A DNA stretch of 61,214 nt, taken from positions 118,939-180,152 of the forward strand of contig JACPAN010000013.1 of NCBI GenBank assembly GCA_016180815.1. Direction: 5' to 3'. The translations under genes and the position numbers were made by a program. The notes under the pieces were generated by a model, which had not been told where the DNA came from, did not search any database, and worked only from the letters and a program-made list of their open reading frames with translations. Source of the stretch: Elusimicrobiota bacterium. Its GTDB lineage: Bacteria; Elusimicrobiota; Elusimicrobia; JACQPE01. This document shows, in pieces, positions 50,397 to 58,110 of the stretch (its first letter is position 1; the number at the start of each line of letters is the position of its first letter).

Positions 50397-53015
50397 CTAC
50401 ACTCCTTTTCTGCGAACCGATGATGATTTTTTTATGGGCAGCAACCGAGGACGAGGGTCGGGACCCTTGGTTTGTATATTCAAACCCACAATAGGCGTTC
50501 CATTCATCCTTCGACTTTGCTCAGGATATACTTTTTTCTGGTCCAGGGCCGGCAACGAATGAACTAAAGAATTTGCAATATACCTTTGTGCTTCTTTAGG
50601 CGCAAGAGCCAACAGCTTGTCGAGTTCCCGATGAGCCGATTCTTCAATCTCATCGGTCCTGGCCTCCAAAGCAAAGGATCCTCCCAACGGGTCGACCAGC
50701 CCATTTAATCCGATTTCATGCAGCAAAACCGCATGCGTGTCTTTAGCCAACTGCGCGGCCCAGGATGACCACTCGGTCGCGCGCCGGAGGGCCGGGCGAA
50801 ATGGGGAATCAAACGGCAAAATTTCCAAATATTGGACGCCGCCTAAAACAGCCTCAAGCGCCTGAAGCGCGCTGCGCACGATGTTGTTCCAGGGCTTCAC
50901 GCGGGTCAACGCCGTGGATGAGGTTCGGGCGTAAATCTCGAGTTTCGATCCTTTGTTAAGTTTGGCCCAAAGCCTACGCGCGGCCCGAAATTTGGCGATT
51001 TCCTCAATAAAATCATTATGCGCGCAAAGCAAAAGGCAGCGGCTGCCCGAACGAGCCCGGCCGGCTGACAACCGGCTCATCGCGTCGTAGAAACTAAAGG
51101 CCAGTTCCCGGACGGCATCGGCGCCCTGCTCACGATAGGACCAACCGTCGGCTAAAACAGCCGGGGCCGCGGCAGCCCTTGACACCGGCTTCCACGGCTT
51201 AAAAGACGCGGATAAGCCGCGCGTATAAGGGAAAACGCCGGGTTCCTCCGGATTTCCGGTATCGGATTTAAGGATATAGCGCACGTCTTCGAGCCGGCCG
51301 AAGGCTTTCGATGAGAAGGGTCGGCTTTTGTGCTCGGCGGCTTTTTTACCGATGAATGAACGCAAAGGCTCATTAAAAACGTCAATCGGAGCCGAAGGCT
51401 CCCAGGGCTCTGCCGAGCCGCCTGTTCCGAAAACCTTCCTCAACGTATCGCTGATTTCACCTAAGGTGGCTCCGGCTTCAACCGAGGCCAAAATCGCTTC
51501 CATGACATTGTCCGATTCGCTTTGCGCCGCGGCGGTCAAGCTTTTTAAACTTGCGTCAACGAGAGCCATTGGCCGGCGGCGCTTATAGTCAAGAAAGGAT
51601 TCCAGGCGCGAGCGTTCGCGCTCGCGCGGGTCCCCGGGCGGAGCAAAAATCGGCACTTCGGGATAAAGATGCTCGCCCTCCCGGTTGCCATTGACACCCA
51701 CGACCAAACGCTGCCCGGTATCCATAGCCCGCTGCTCCCGGTAAGCCTCTTCTTCCAAACGTTGATGCATACGCGACAAGGCCTTCTGGTAACTCGCGCA
51801 GCGCGCGACGGCCGCCAATTCGTTCCAGACATCGGCCTCAAGCCGGTCGCACAACGATTCCAAATAATACGAACCTCCCAACGGATCGATAATGCCGGAC
51901 AGCGACTTCTCCAGCAAAACGATATACGGCGTGTCGATGGCGATTTGCTGGGATAAGGGCGTGGGGATGGTGATGGCTTCATCGAACGACGTCGTATTGG
52001 TCCCCTGCGGCCCGCCCAACACGGCGGCCAAAGTCCGGACCGCGTCGCGGACAATGTTCAACTGCGGTTTTTGCTTGACTAAATCGCTGCCGCCGGTATA
52101 GCTTTGCATGCGCAGCTTCTGCGGGCGCTCGGCGTCAACGCCGAAACCTTCTTTAATGATCTGAGCCCAAATCCTTCTGGCGACACGCAACTTGGCCGTT
52201 TCTTCCAAGCAATTCTTTTTGACATTGATGAAAAAACTCATTTGTGCGGCGATATCATCGGGCTTTAATCCGCCGGCCATGCCCGTGACGATATATTGGA
52301 TGGCGTTGGCGAACATATAGGCCAGTTCCTGGCTTGCGGTGGAGCCCTTCTCCCGCATGTGATAACCGCAAATGCTGATGGTGTTAAAGCGCGGCAAATT
52401 CGCCCGGCACCAGGCGAACACATCACGGGCCAAACGCAAAGTTCCGGCCAAAGGATAAATAAAGGTATTGCGGGCCAAGTACTCTTTTAAAACGTCATTT
52501 TGGATGGTTCCTCGAAGCTCGGCTGGGGGAACGCCCTGTTTTTTGGCGGCGGCCACATAAAAGGCCAATAAAATCGGAGCCGTGGCATTGATTGTCTTGG
52601 AAACGCCGATGCCTTTGGCTGCGATATCCGGAAGAATCCCCAAAAACGCCTCTTCATAATCCTCAAGGCAGGCCACGGAAACCCCGGTCACGCCTACTTC
52701 GCCCTGAGCCAACGGGTGATCCGGATCATGGCCCATTTGCGTAGGCAAATCATAGGCAATGGAGAGGCCGGTCACGCCCAAAGCGATTTGCTCCTTCATA
52801 TTGGCGTTCAATTCAGCGCCGGTGCCGAAGCCGCCGTATTTTCTGACCGTCGGCAAATTGCCCTTGCTGTACATGTCCGGATGAATGCCCCGCGTGTACG
52901 GATATTCGCCCGGCCGCCCCAACAAGCGGTCGTACAAGGTCCGGTCAAATTCCTTGATCGCGGAATAATCGGATGGCTCGAAAACGGTTTTTTGCAACAA
53001 CCCTATGATAACCAA
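50397..53015 (-). CDS. Ethylmalonyl/methylmalonyl-CoA mutase-like, large-small chain fusion without B12 domain
   Basis: An 872-residue protein. Residues ~25-530 are the substrate-binding barrel of the methylmalonyl/isobutyryl-CoA mutase family: Y-P-Y-T-R-G-I-H-P-D-M-Y (38-49), Tyr60 in V-R-K-Y-G-G-F-G (position of Tyr89 in the Propionibacterium enzyme), Q-N-D-V-L-K-E-Y-L, Arg194 in G-T-L-R-L (position of Arg207, favouring a carboxylated substrate over isobutyryl-CoA), and His219 in G-Y-H-M. Residues ~590-850 are a second, degenerate mutase barrel like a small subunit. No D-x-H-x-x-G cobalamin domain is present, so a separate B12 subunit is needed. Start is uncertain: TTG 53015 or the TTG codons at residues 6-7, the latter 7 bases after TATCAT. 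First gene of the operon. Confidence 0.85.
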   Translation of the reverse strand: MVIIGLLQKTVFEPSDYSAIKEFDRTLYDRLLGRPGEYPYTRGIHPDMYSKGNLPTVRKYGGFGTGAELNANMKEQIALGVTGLSIAYDLPTQMGHDPDHPLAQGEVGVTGVSVACLEDYEEAFLGILPDIAAKGIGVSKTINATAPILLAFYVAAAKKQGVPPAELRGTIQNDVLKEYLARNTFIYPLAGTLRLARDVFAWCRANLPRFNTISICGYHMREKGSTASQELAYMFANAIQYIVTGMAGGLKPDDIAAQMSFFINVKKNCLEETAKLRVARRIWAQIIKEGFGVDAERPQKLRMQSYTGGSDLVKQKPQLNIVRDAVRTLAAVLGGPQGTNTTSFDEAITIPTPLSQQIAIDTPYIVLLEKSLSGIIDPLGGSYYLESLCDRLEADVWNELAAVARCASYQKALSRMHQRLEEEAYREQRAMDTGQRLVVGVNGNREGEHLYPEVPIFAPPGDPRERERSRLESFLDYKRRRPMALVDASLKSLTAAAQSESDNVMEAILASVEAGATLGEISDTLRKVFGTGGSAEPWEPSAPIDVFNEPLRSFIGKKAAEHKSRPFSSKAFGRLEDVRYILKSDTGNPEEPGVFPYTRGLSASFKPWKPVSRAAAAPAVLADGWSYREQGADAVRELAFSFYDAMSRLSAGRARSGSRCLLLCAHNDFIEEIAKFRAARRLWAKLNKGSKLEIYARTSSTALTRVKPWNNIVRSALQALEAVLGGVQYLEILPFDSPFRPALRRATEWSSWAAQLAKDTHAVLLHEIGLNGLVDPLGGSFALEARTDEIEESAHRELDKLLALAPKEAQRYIANSLVHSLPALDQKKVYPEQSRRMNGTPIVGLNIQTKGPDPRPRLLPIKKSSSVRRKGV
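50504..50530. repeat. Short interspersed repeat inserted in frame in the mutase gene
   Basis: The + strand contains CCTTCGACTTTGCTCAGGA, a widespread bacterial interspersed repeat. Read in the gene it gives V-Y-P-E-Q-S-R-R (residues 829-836) between D-Q-K-K and M-N-G-T-P, and no such segment is expected there in the family. Confidence 0.7.
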
Positions 53016-53059
53016 ATTGCCGCTTGCATTTGAACCAAACCCTGCTTAACCTTGATATC

Positions 53060-53296
53060 GTGCAGTGTCCTAATTGTAAGACAGACAGCCCTGACGGAAC
53101 TCCGGAATGCGGCAAATGCGGGCTCATTTTCGCCAAATGGAAGCCGGCGGAAGAACGCATGGTCATGGCTCAAGAAGCGGCCGTCCAAACTGAACAGGAG
53201 ACGGGAAAAATTTCGCCCCTGCTCAAATTCGCGGCTATTGCGGCCATTCTTTTAGGTCTATGGGAAATCTTCGGCTCCAAAATGATCGATAAATAA
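53060..53296 (+). CDS. Small zinc-ribbon membrane protein
   Basis: A ~78-residue protein from GTG 53060 (TTG 53024 would add 12 residues). It opens with V-Q-C-P-N-C-K and C-G-K-C-G-L-I-F-A-K-W, a two-knuckle zinc ribbon, then a charged stretch and a C-terminal membrane helix (F-A-A-I-A-A-I-L-L-G-L). TAACCT ends seven bases before the GTG, with TTGCAT 17 bases further upstream, so a leaderless start is plausible. Divergent from the ethylmalonyl operon. Confidence 0.55.
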   Translation: MQCPNCKTDSPDGTPECGKCGLIFAKWKPAEERMVMAQEAAVQTEQETGKISPLLKFAAIAAILLGLWEIFGSKMIDK

Positions 53297-53311
53297 ACCC
53301 CGCCTTAGCGC

Positions 53312-53337
53312 ATAGGACTTTAGTCCCTATTCTTTTT
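53312..53337 (+). terminator. Possible intrinsic terminator
   Basis: ATAGG-ACT pairs with AGT-CCTAT with one bulged C, followed by TCTTTTT. Confidence 0.4.
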
Positions 53338-53436
53338 CAACCCTAAGACCCAACCAAAAAATCCATTGATTAGTTAAGCTCTATTACCGTTGAATTAATT
53401 TCGCTTTAAGCTAAAATAAAGGACGGCAACTGATCG

Positions 53437-54060
53437 ATGATGAATAATCGCGCTCTGAAACGAACCCTTTTCTTGACGTCAACCTTAGCTCTCTGCGCCG
53501 TCGTTAGCCATCTTCCCGTCGCTTCGGCGGAGACCGAGCGGAGAATCGGCAGAATGTCCGAGATTTTCGACCACCAGGAAAAACTCCAGCCCCTGGACAA
53601 CCGCGCCGCCCAAGGCATCAGAACAATGTCCGCCAATAGCCCCGATTTTTTGAAGGAATTGCTCGGTCACAAGGCCGCGCCTGCGCCCAGGACTCAGCCC
53701 AAAAAAGAAGCTTGGGCATTGCGCGAGAACAACCGGAAACCTGCCGCTGACCCATTGATTTCCGAAATCGAAAAAAGCCTTAGCGACAAATCACCCGGCA
53801 GCGCGTGGCCTATCGCAGCCGCGGGCCTGCTGGCTGGCGTGGCCTTGGGCATTCCTCTCTATTATTTGACCCGACCTAAAAACCAGGCGAACGAGACCCC
53901 TCGAGCGCCTCAAACTTTCCACCGGCCCAATAAACCCCATATCGCGGCCCGGCAGCGATTCCGCAGCGCAACGGAGTTGCGGGCCATCGCCGGATTGGGC
54001 CTTGCTTCCAAACGGGCGGCGGCCAACGCCGGCCGGCCCAAAGAACTGATCGCGGCTTAA
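53437..54060 (+). CDS. Exported single-pass protein of unknown function
   Basis: A 207-residue protein with a signal peptide (L-C-A-V-V-S-H-L-P-V-A-S-A), a charged region, then one membrane helix (~125-148, P-I-A-A-A-G-L-L-A-G-V-A-L-G-I-P) and a basic Arg/Ala-rich tail. No family recognised. A small unlisted gene follows after 28 bases with its own SD. Confidence 0.55.
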   Translation: MMNNRALKRTLFLTSTLALCAVVSHLPVASAETERRIGRMSEIFDHQEKLQPLDNRAAQGIRTMSANSPDFLKELLGHKAAPAPRTQPKKEAWALRENNRKPAADPLISEIEKSLSDKSPGSAWPIAAAGLLAGVALGIPLYYLTRPKNQANETPRAPQTFHRPNKPHIAARQRFRSATELRAIAGLGLASKRAAANAGRPKELIAA

Positions 54061-54088
54061 AGCCCGGACAACCCTTAAGGAGAATCCC

Positions 54089-54265
54089 ATGGCCAACAAA
54101 AAAATCGTGCTCTGTAAACTCAACGAATATTATTGCCCCACGGTCGAAATTCACAATGATGAAACCGTCACCATCGGGGAAGACGACAAAGTCGCGGTGC
54201 TGACCAAGGACCAGTGGAATATGCTGGTCGACAATATCCGCGAAGGGAAACTGGAAAAAATTTAA
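54089..54265 (+). CDS. Small acidic protein (58 aa) of unknown function
   Basis: A 58-codon frame from ATG 54089 with SD AAGGAGA. It encodes a protein starting M-A-N-K-K-I-V-L-C-K-L-N, with Y-Y-C-P-T-V-E-I, a beta-turn rich acidic middle (G-E-D-D-K-V-A-V-L) and a C-terminal helix D-Q-W-N-M-L-V-D-N-I. The gene ends two bases before the convergent metalloprotease gene's stop. The SD and sensible composition support a real gene. No family recognised. Confidence 0.65.
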   Translation: MANKKIVLCKLNEYYCPTVEIHNDETVTIGEDDKVAVLTKDQWNMLVDNIREGKLEKI

Positions 54266-54267
54266 TC

Positions 54268-55284
54268 TTACTCGTCCGGCTGTAAATCGCAACGGCTGCG
54301 CTCGGGAGCCGGACAGCCTAACAGCTTGCGCAGTTCGGGATTAAGCCCAAGGATGTCGTTGAAAAAAACCCTGGCCGACGGGTGCGTGCTCGATTCCCGG
54401 AAACCTGAAAAACAAAACAGCGCGGTTGTATCCGCAATAAACTGAATCATTAATTCCTTGTCGGTACGGTCCTTGAGGTGATAGGCCAAAGCCTCCGCCG
54501 CCCAATAATCCGCGGTGTATTCCCTCAAATACCGTTCACGGCCGGCGTCGGGGTAGCTCTCGGCGCAATCAGCGATCCGATTGTAGGGGAAACCGGGATT
54601 GCTGCTGTAATCGATGAAATGCCCCAATTCATGCGCCACGACCAGAAAGGCCCTGTCCCCGGAAACCGAAGAAAGCATGTTGTTCTCATCCCAAGACCCG
54701 GCAATGGCCAAATAATAACCGGGGCACAGGTAAAGCAAGGGCCAATCGTCGTCAAAAACGGGGAAGGCATTGGCGCGCAATCCCTCTAAAGCGCAGATTT
54801 CCATGAATCGGTTTGAATAATAAAAATTCTGCGGGGCGGTCATCAAACGGTTGGGCGCCTGGATGGTCACGTTCGACAAAGCCCCGAACGCGGCGCCCTT
54901 GGACGCCGACGTCAAGCCCGGCTGCCTATTGATGGCTCCCAATAAGTCTCTGCGGATTTCATCCAACACGCTCTGCTGATGCAGCAAAGAAGCCCGGTCC
55001 AGGTCCGAGCCCAGCATTTCCAGGACAGGCCCGAATAAATCATCCATGCTTTTGGCCTTGCTTTTGCGCCGCCAGATTCTTCCTTCAAGATCGTCCCTCC
55101 TGGAGCGGTAGCGCTGTTCGGTGGCCGTCACCTGCGGCCTATTGCAGACGTATTGATAAGGATCGGCGCAGAATCGCGCCGCGGCTTCATTAGCGTAACG
55201 CTCATCGATTTCCGCGTAGATATCCTCTTCCTGTCCCCAAAGCGGCGTCAGCAAGAGAAGCAAAATCAGCAATAGCATGCCCAT
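54268..55284 (-). CDS. Secreted HExxH (HELGH) putative metalloprotease
   Basis: A 338-residue protein with a strong Leu-rich signal peptide ending L-W-G-Q. Near residue 218 it has V-V-A-H-E-L-G-H-F-I-D, and about 40 residues later E-Y-T-A-D-Y-W-A-A-E, matching the HExxH...ExxxD layout of gluzincins such as M13/M48-like enzymes. There are about seven Cys. It shares this pattern with the protein at 16057-16887. Substrate and family unknown. Confidence 0.65.
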   Translation of the reverse strand: MGMLLLILLLLLTPLWGQEEDIYAEIDERYANEAAARFCADPYQYVCNRPQVTATEQRYRSRRDDLEGRIWRRKSKAKSMDDLFGPVLEMLGSDLDRASLLHQQSVLDEIRRDLLGAINRQPGLTSASKGAAFGALSNVTIQAPNRLMTAPQNFYYSNRFMEICALEGLRANAFPVFDDDWPLLYLCPGYYLAIAGSWDENNMLSSVSGDRAFLVVAHELGHFIDYSSNPGFPYNRIADCAESYPDAGRERYLREYTADYWAAEALAYHLKDRTDKELMIQFIADTTALFCFSGFRESSTHPSARVFFNDILGLNPELRKLLGCPAPERSRCDLQPDE

Positions 55285-55323
55285 TAAGATTACCAGGAAA
55301 AGAGAGAATGTTCCTCAATTGTT

Positions 55324-55329
55324 TAAAAT
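55324..55329 (+). promoter_or_regulatory. Candidate -10 box for leaderless kdsB transcript
   Basis: TAAAAT followed by six bases and the GTG start at 55336. No SD; the -35 is unclear. Confidence 0.4.
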
Positions 55330-55335
55330 GATCCT

Positions 55336-56121
55336 GTGAAGAAAGCCGTTATTATCATCCCCGTCCGATGGGCCTCCGGCCGCCTTCCCGGCAAGCCCTT
55401 GGCCGCCATCGCCGGAAAAACCATGCTCGAGCGCGTCTGGCATCTGGCCCGGGCCGTTAAAAACGCGTCCGGCGTTTGGATCGCCACGGACGATCAGCGA
55501 ATTTTCGATCACGCCAAAAAAATCGGAGCTCAAGCGGTGATGACATCGGGCTCCTGCGCGAATGGGACGGAGCGCGTTTTTGACGCGGTTAAAAATTTGA
55601 AGCCGGAGGCCGGCGTCATCATCAACCTTCAGGGCGACGCGCCCTTGACTCCGCCCTGGATTATCGAAGCGTTAATCGACAAAATGATGAGCAATCCCTC
55701 CTGCGAAATCGCCACGCCCGCGGTGCGGTTGCCTGCCGACGTTTTTGAAAAATTCCGGGAAGCCTCAAAAAATGGGAAAGCCGGAGGCACGACCGTCACT
55801 TTTGACAAACGAGGACGCGCGCTTTATTTCTCCAAGTCCATCATCCCCTATGTGCGCGACCCAAAATCAGCGGATTTGCCCGTCTACAAACATTTGGGCA
55901 TTTACGCCTATACTCCGGACGCGCTCAAACGCTGGGTGGCCCTGCCCCCCGGCGTGTTCGAGCTGGCCGAGCAGCTCGAACAATTACGCGCGCTGGAACA
56001 CGGACTGCCCATCGACGTCGTTTTAGTGGACACGCGCGGCCGCACGCTTTGGTCCGTGGACAATCCCTCCGACATCGCCATGGTTGAAGACATCATCAAG
56101 AAAGAAGGCGAGCTGGTTTAA
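55336..56121 (+). CDS. kdsB: 3-deoxy-manno-octulosonate cytidylyltransferase (CMP-KDO synthetase)
   Basis: A 261-residue nucleotidyltransferase activating KDO with CTP for LPS inner core synthesis. The N-terminal signature I-I-P-V-R-W-A-S-G-R-L-P-G-K-P-L is the CTP loop. It is followed by I-A-T-D-D, N-G-T-E-R-V (normally G-T-D-R-I), and I-N-L-Q-G-D-A-P-L, where the family usually has Q-G-D-E-P. The C-terminus E-Q-L-E-Q-L-R-A-L-E-H-G is typical. The Glu-to-Ala change in Q-G-D-E-P leaves some doubt about sugar specificity. Starts at GTG without an SD. The next gene begins directly after its stop (TAAGTG). Confidence 0.85.
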   Translation: MKKAVIIIPVRWASGRLPGKPLAAIAGKTMLERVWHLARAVKNASGVWIATDDQRIFDHAKKIGAQAVMTSGSCANGTERVFDAVKNLKPEAGVIINLQGDAPLTPPWIIEALIDKMMSNPSCEIATPAVRLPADVFEKFREASKNGKAGGTTVTFDKRGRALYFSKSIIPYVRDPKSADLPVYKHLGIYAYTPDALKRWVALPPGVFELAEQLEQLRALEHGLPIDVVLVDTRGRTLWSVDNPSDIAMVEDIIKKEGELV

Positions 56122-56748
56122 GTGCGCCTTTTTCTTGTGCGCCACGGCAATACGTTCAACGACGGAGAAAAAGTCGTGGCTGTGGGCGCTCGCCAAGATC
56201 TCCCCTTGACGGACAAAGGCCGCTTGCAGGCGAAAGCCTTCGGACAAAAACTGCTGCGTGAAAAAATCAAACCCGTGGCTGTTTTCTGCTCGCCGCTTAA
56301 ACGCACCAAGGAATTCGCCCAAATCGCCTTAACAGAAGCGGAACTCGCCGTTACCCCCATTGTCACGGAAACCTTAAGAGAAATCGATTACGGAGGATGG
56401 ACGGGAAAAACCGACGAGAGCATTCAAAAAGAATTCGGCTATGAATCCTGGCGCGCCTGGCAGGAGGAATCCCGCTGGCCGGATAACGCCGGATGGAAAC
56501 CGACGCAGCAGGAAGTTATCAATTCAATCAATGAATTGGCCCGCACCGTCGCCATATCGGGGAAACGCGGGCAAAACGTGGTTTTAGTCGGCAGCAACGG
56601 CGTGCTGCGCTTTTTTCTCAAGCTGCCCGAAGGCGAATGGGACGAACGAGTTCAAAACAAATCATTCAAAATAGGCACGGGCCGTTACGGGGAACTGCAC
56701 TATGAAGGAGGACGATTCTTCTGTGTTTCATGGAATAAAGAGCCTTAA
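56122..56748 (+). CDS. Histidine phosphatase superfamily protein
   Basis: A 208-residue phosphoglycerate-mutase-like protein. The phospho-accepting His is in L-V-R-H-G-N-T (R7-H8-G9), S-P-L-K-R-T-K-E holds the second Arg, and Glu87 lies in L-R-E-I-D-Y-G-G-W. The usual second catalytic His (S-H-G-G-V) is not seen: residues 155-163 read L-V-G-S-N-G-V-L-R. It may therefore have reduced or different activity. Begins at GTG immediately after kdsB, implying co-translation. A nucleotide-sugar or CobC-like phosphatase role is possible but unproven. Confidence 0.85.
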   Translation: MRLFLVRHGNTFNDGEKVVAVGARQDLPLTDKGRLQAKAFGQKLLREKIKPVAVFCSPLKRTKEFAQIALTEAELAVTPIVTETLREIDYGGWTGKTDESIQKEFGYESWRAWQEESRWPDNAGWKPTQQEVINSINELARTVAISGKRGQNVVLVGSNGVLRFFLKLPEGEWDERVQNKSFKIGTGRYGELHYEGGRFFCVSWNKEP

Positions 56749-57658
56749 TTTCAACATTCGATCATTACTGCTCGCCGCTTTCACGGCGCTGCCGCTGCCG
56801 GTTTTTGCCGATGAGCCGCCGGCTTATCAACCTCCTTCCGGACAAGAAATCGCGCAAATCATCAATGAAGCCCGGCAAAAGCATCCCAACGACGTCAACT
56901 TAAGAATCGCCATGATCAGCGAACGATTTTTGGGCATGCCTTATCAACTGGGCCCCCTCGGAGAAGGGCCGGAGGGGGAATTCGACCGCGATCCCATGCT
57001 GCGCTTTGATTGCGCGGATTGCACGACTTTCATCGAAACAGTGATGTCCATGGCCCTGGCGCCTCAATCATCGGCCATGGACTCCGTTCTTCAGCGAATC
57101 CGCTATAAAGACGCCCGCGTTTTCTATCGCGCGCGCAATCATTTTCCGGAAGCGGATTGGATCCCCAACAACGCGCAAGCGGGCTTTCTCAAAGACATCA
57201 CTAACAAAATCGGCGGCGAATCCGTGGCCTGGGAAAGCAAAACGATTTCCAAACAGAAATGGTATGTCGCCAAAAGCACCAATGACCTTCAGGGGTTCGA
57301 CCATTTGAGCGCCAAGCAAAAAAGACGCCTGGCGGATAAATGGAAAAAGACGGGCCGCGCCCTCCCCGATGAAACCGCGCGCATCCCCTATATCCCGGCC
57401 AGCGAACTGCCCGGCAAAGCCAAACAAATCCCGACCGGATCGATTTTCAACGTGGTGCGCGAAAACCGGGAAGACCAAATGGTCTTAATCACCCACCAGG
57501 GCCTGATCATTCAAAAACCCGACGGCGCGTATGTGCGCCACGCGGCCTGGGGCCGCACGGTCGAGGAGCAAGCTCTGGACGCCTACATCAACAAATACAA
57601 CGGCGCGAGATGGAAAGTGCTGGGGATGAATTTCAACGCCGTCCTTGATCCGCGATAA
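56702..57658 (+). CDS. DUF1460 (amidase-like) exported protein
   Basis: A 318-residue protein with an internal signal-like segment (S-L-L-L-A-A-F-T-A-L-P-L-P-V-F-A) after a ~20-residue N-terminal stretch. GTG 56723 with an upstream GGAGG may be the true start. The mature domain matches DUF1460 / N-acetylmuramoyl-L-alanine-amidase-like proteins: F-D-C-A-D-C-T-T-F-I-E-T-V with the nucleophilic Cys, and T-G-S-I-F-N-V-V and H-Q-G-L-I-I for the His region of an NlpC/P60-like fold. It probably cuts cell-wall peptides. Overlaps the phosphatase gene by 47 bases. Confidence 0.75.
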   Translation: MKEDDSSVFHGIKSLNFNIRSLLLAAFTALPLPVFADEPPAYQPPSGQEIAQIINEARQKHPNDVNLRIAMISERFLGMPYQLGPLGEGPEGEFDRDPMLRFDCADCTTFIETVMSMALAPQSSAMDSVLQRIRYKDARVFYRARNHFPEADWIPNNAQAGFLKDITNKIGGESVAWESKTISKQKWYVAKSTNDLQGFDHLSAKQKRRLADKWKKTGRALPDETARIPYIPASELPGKAKQIPTGSIFNVVRENREDQMVLITHQGLIIQKPDGAYVRHAAWGRTVEEQALDAYINKYNGARWKVLGMNFNAVLDPR

Positions 57659-57664
57659 CGAGTC

Positions 57665-58108
57665 ATGAGGGCGCTTATCCAGCGGGTCAGCCAAGCTTCC
57701 GTGGCGGTCCGGGAAAAAAATATTCGCCGCAGCATCGGCCCGGGATTTGTGATACTCTTGGGAGTGAGCAAAACCGACACCCAAGACTCGGCCAAGACCC
57801 TGGCCCAAAAGGCGGCTTATTTGCGCATCTTTCCGAATGATGAAGGAAAATTCGACCGCTCGTTGCTCGATGTGGGCGGGGAGTGCCTGGTGATCAGCCA
57901 ATTCACCCTCTACGGCGACGCCTCCAAAGGCCGGCGGCCCGACTTCACCCAGGCGGCCCGGCCGGAAACCGCTTTGCCCTTGTACCGATTATTCATCGAC
58001 GAGCTTAAAGCCGCGGGCGTCAAGCGCGTGGAGGAAGGGGAATTCCAGGCGCATATGGAAGTCTCGCTCACCAATGACGGCCCGGTGACCGTGACGGTGG
58101 AGACTTGA
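57665..58108 (+). CDS. dtd: D-aminoacyl-tRNA deacylase
   Basis: A 147-residue DTD that removes D-amino acids mischarged on tRNA. Conserved S-Q-F-T-L-Y near residue 79 and N-D-G-P-V-T near the end (normally N-x-G-P-V-T, with a Gly-cisPro chiral proofreading motif) are intact. N-terminus M-R-A-L-I-Q-R-V-S is typical. It lies 6 bases after the DUF1460 gene. Confidence 0.93.
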   Translation: MRALIQRVSQASVAVREKNIRRSIGPGFVILLGVSKTDTQDSAKTLAQKAAYLRIFPNDEGKFDRSLLDVGGECLVISQFTLYGDASKGRRPDFTQAARPETALPLYRLFIDELKAAGVKRVEEGEFQAHMEVSLTNDGPVTVTVET

Positions 58109-58110
58109 CG

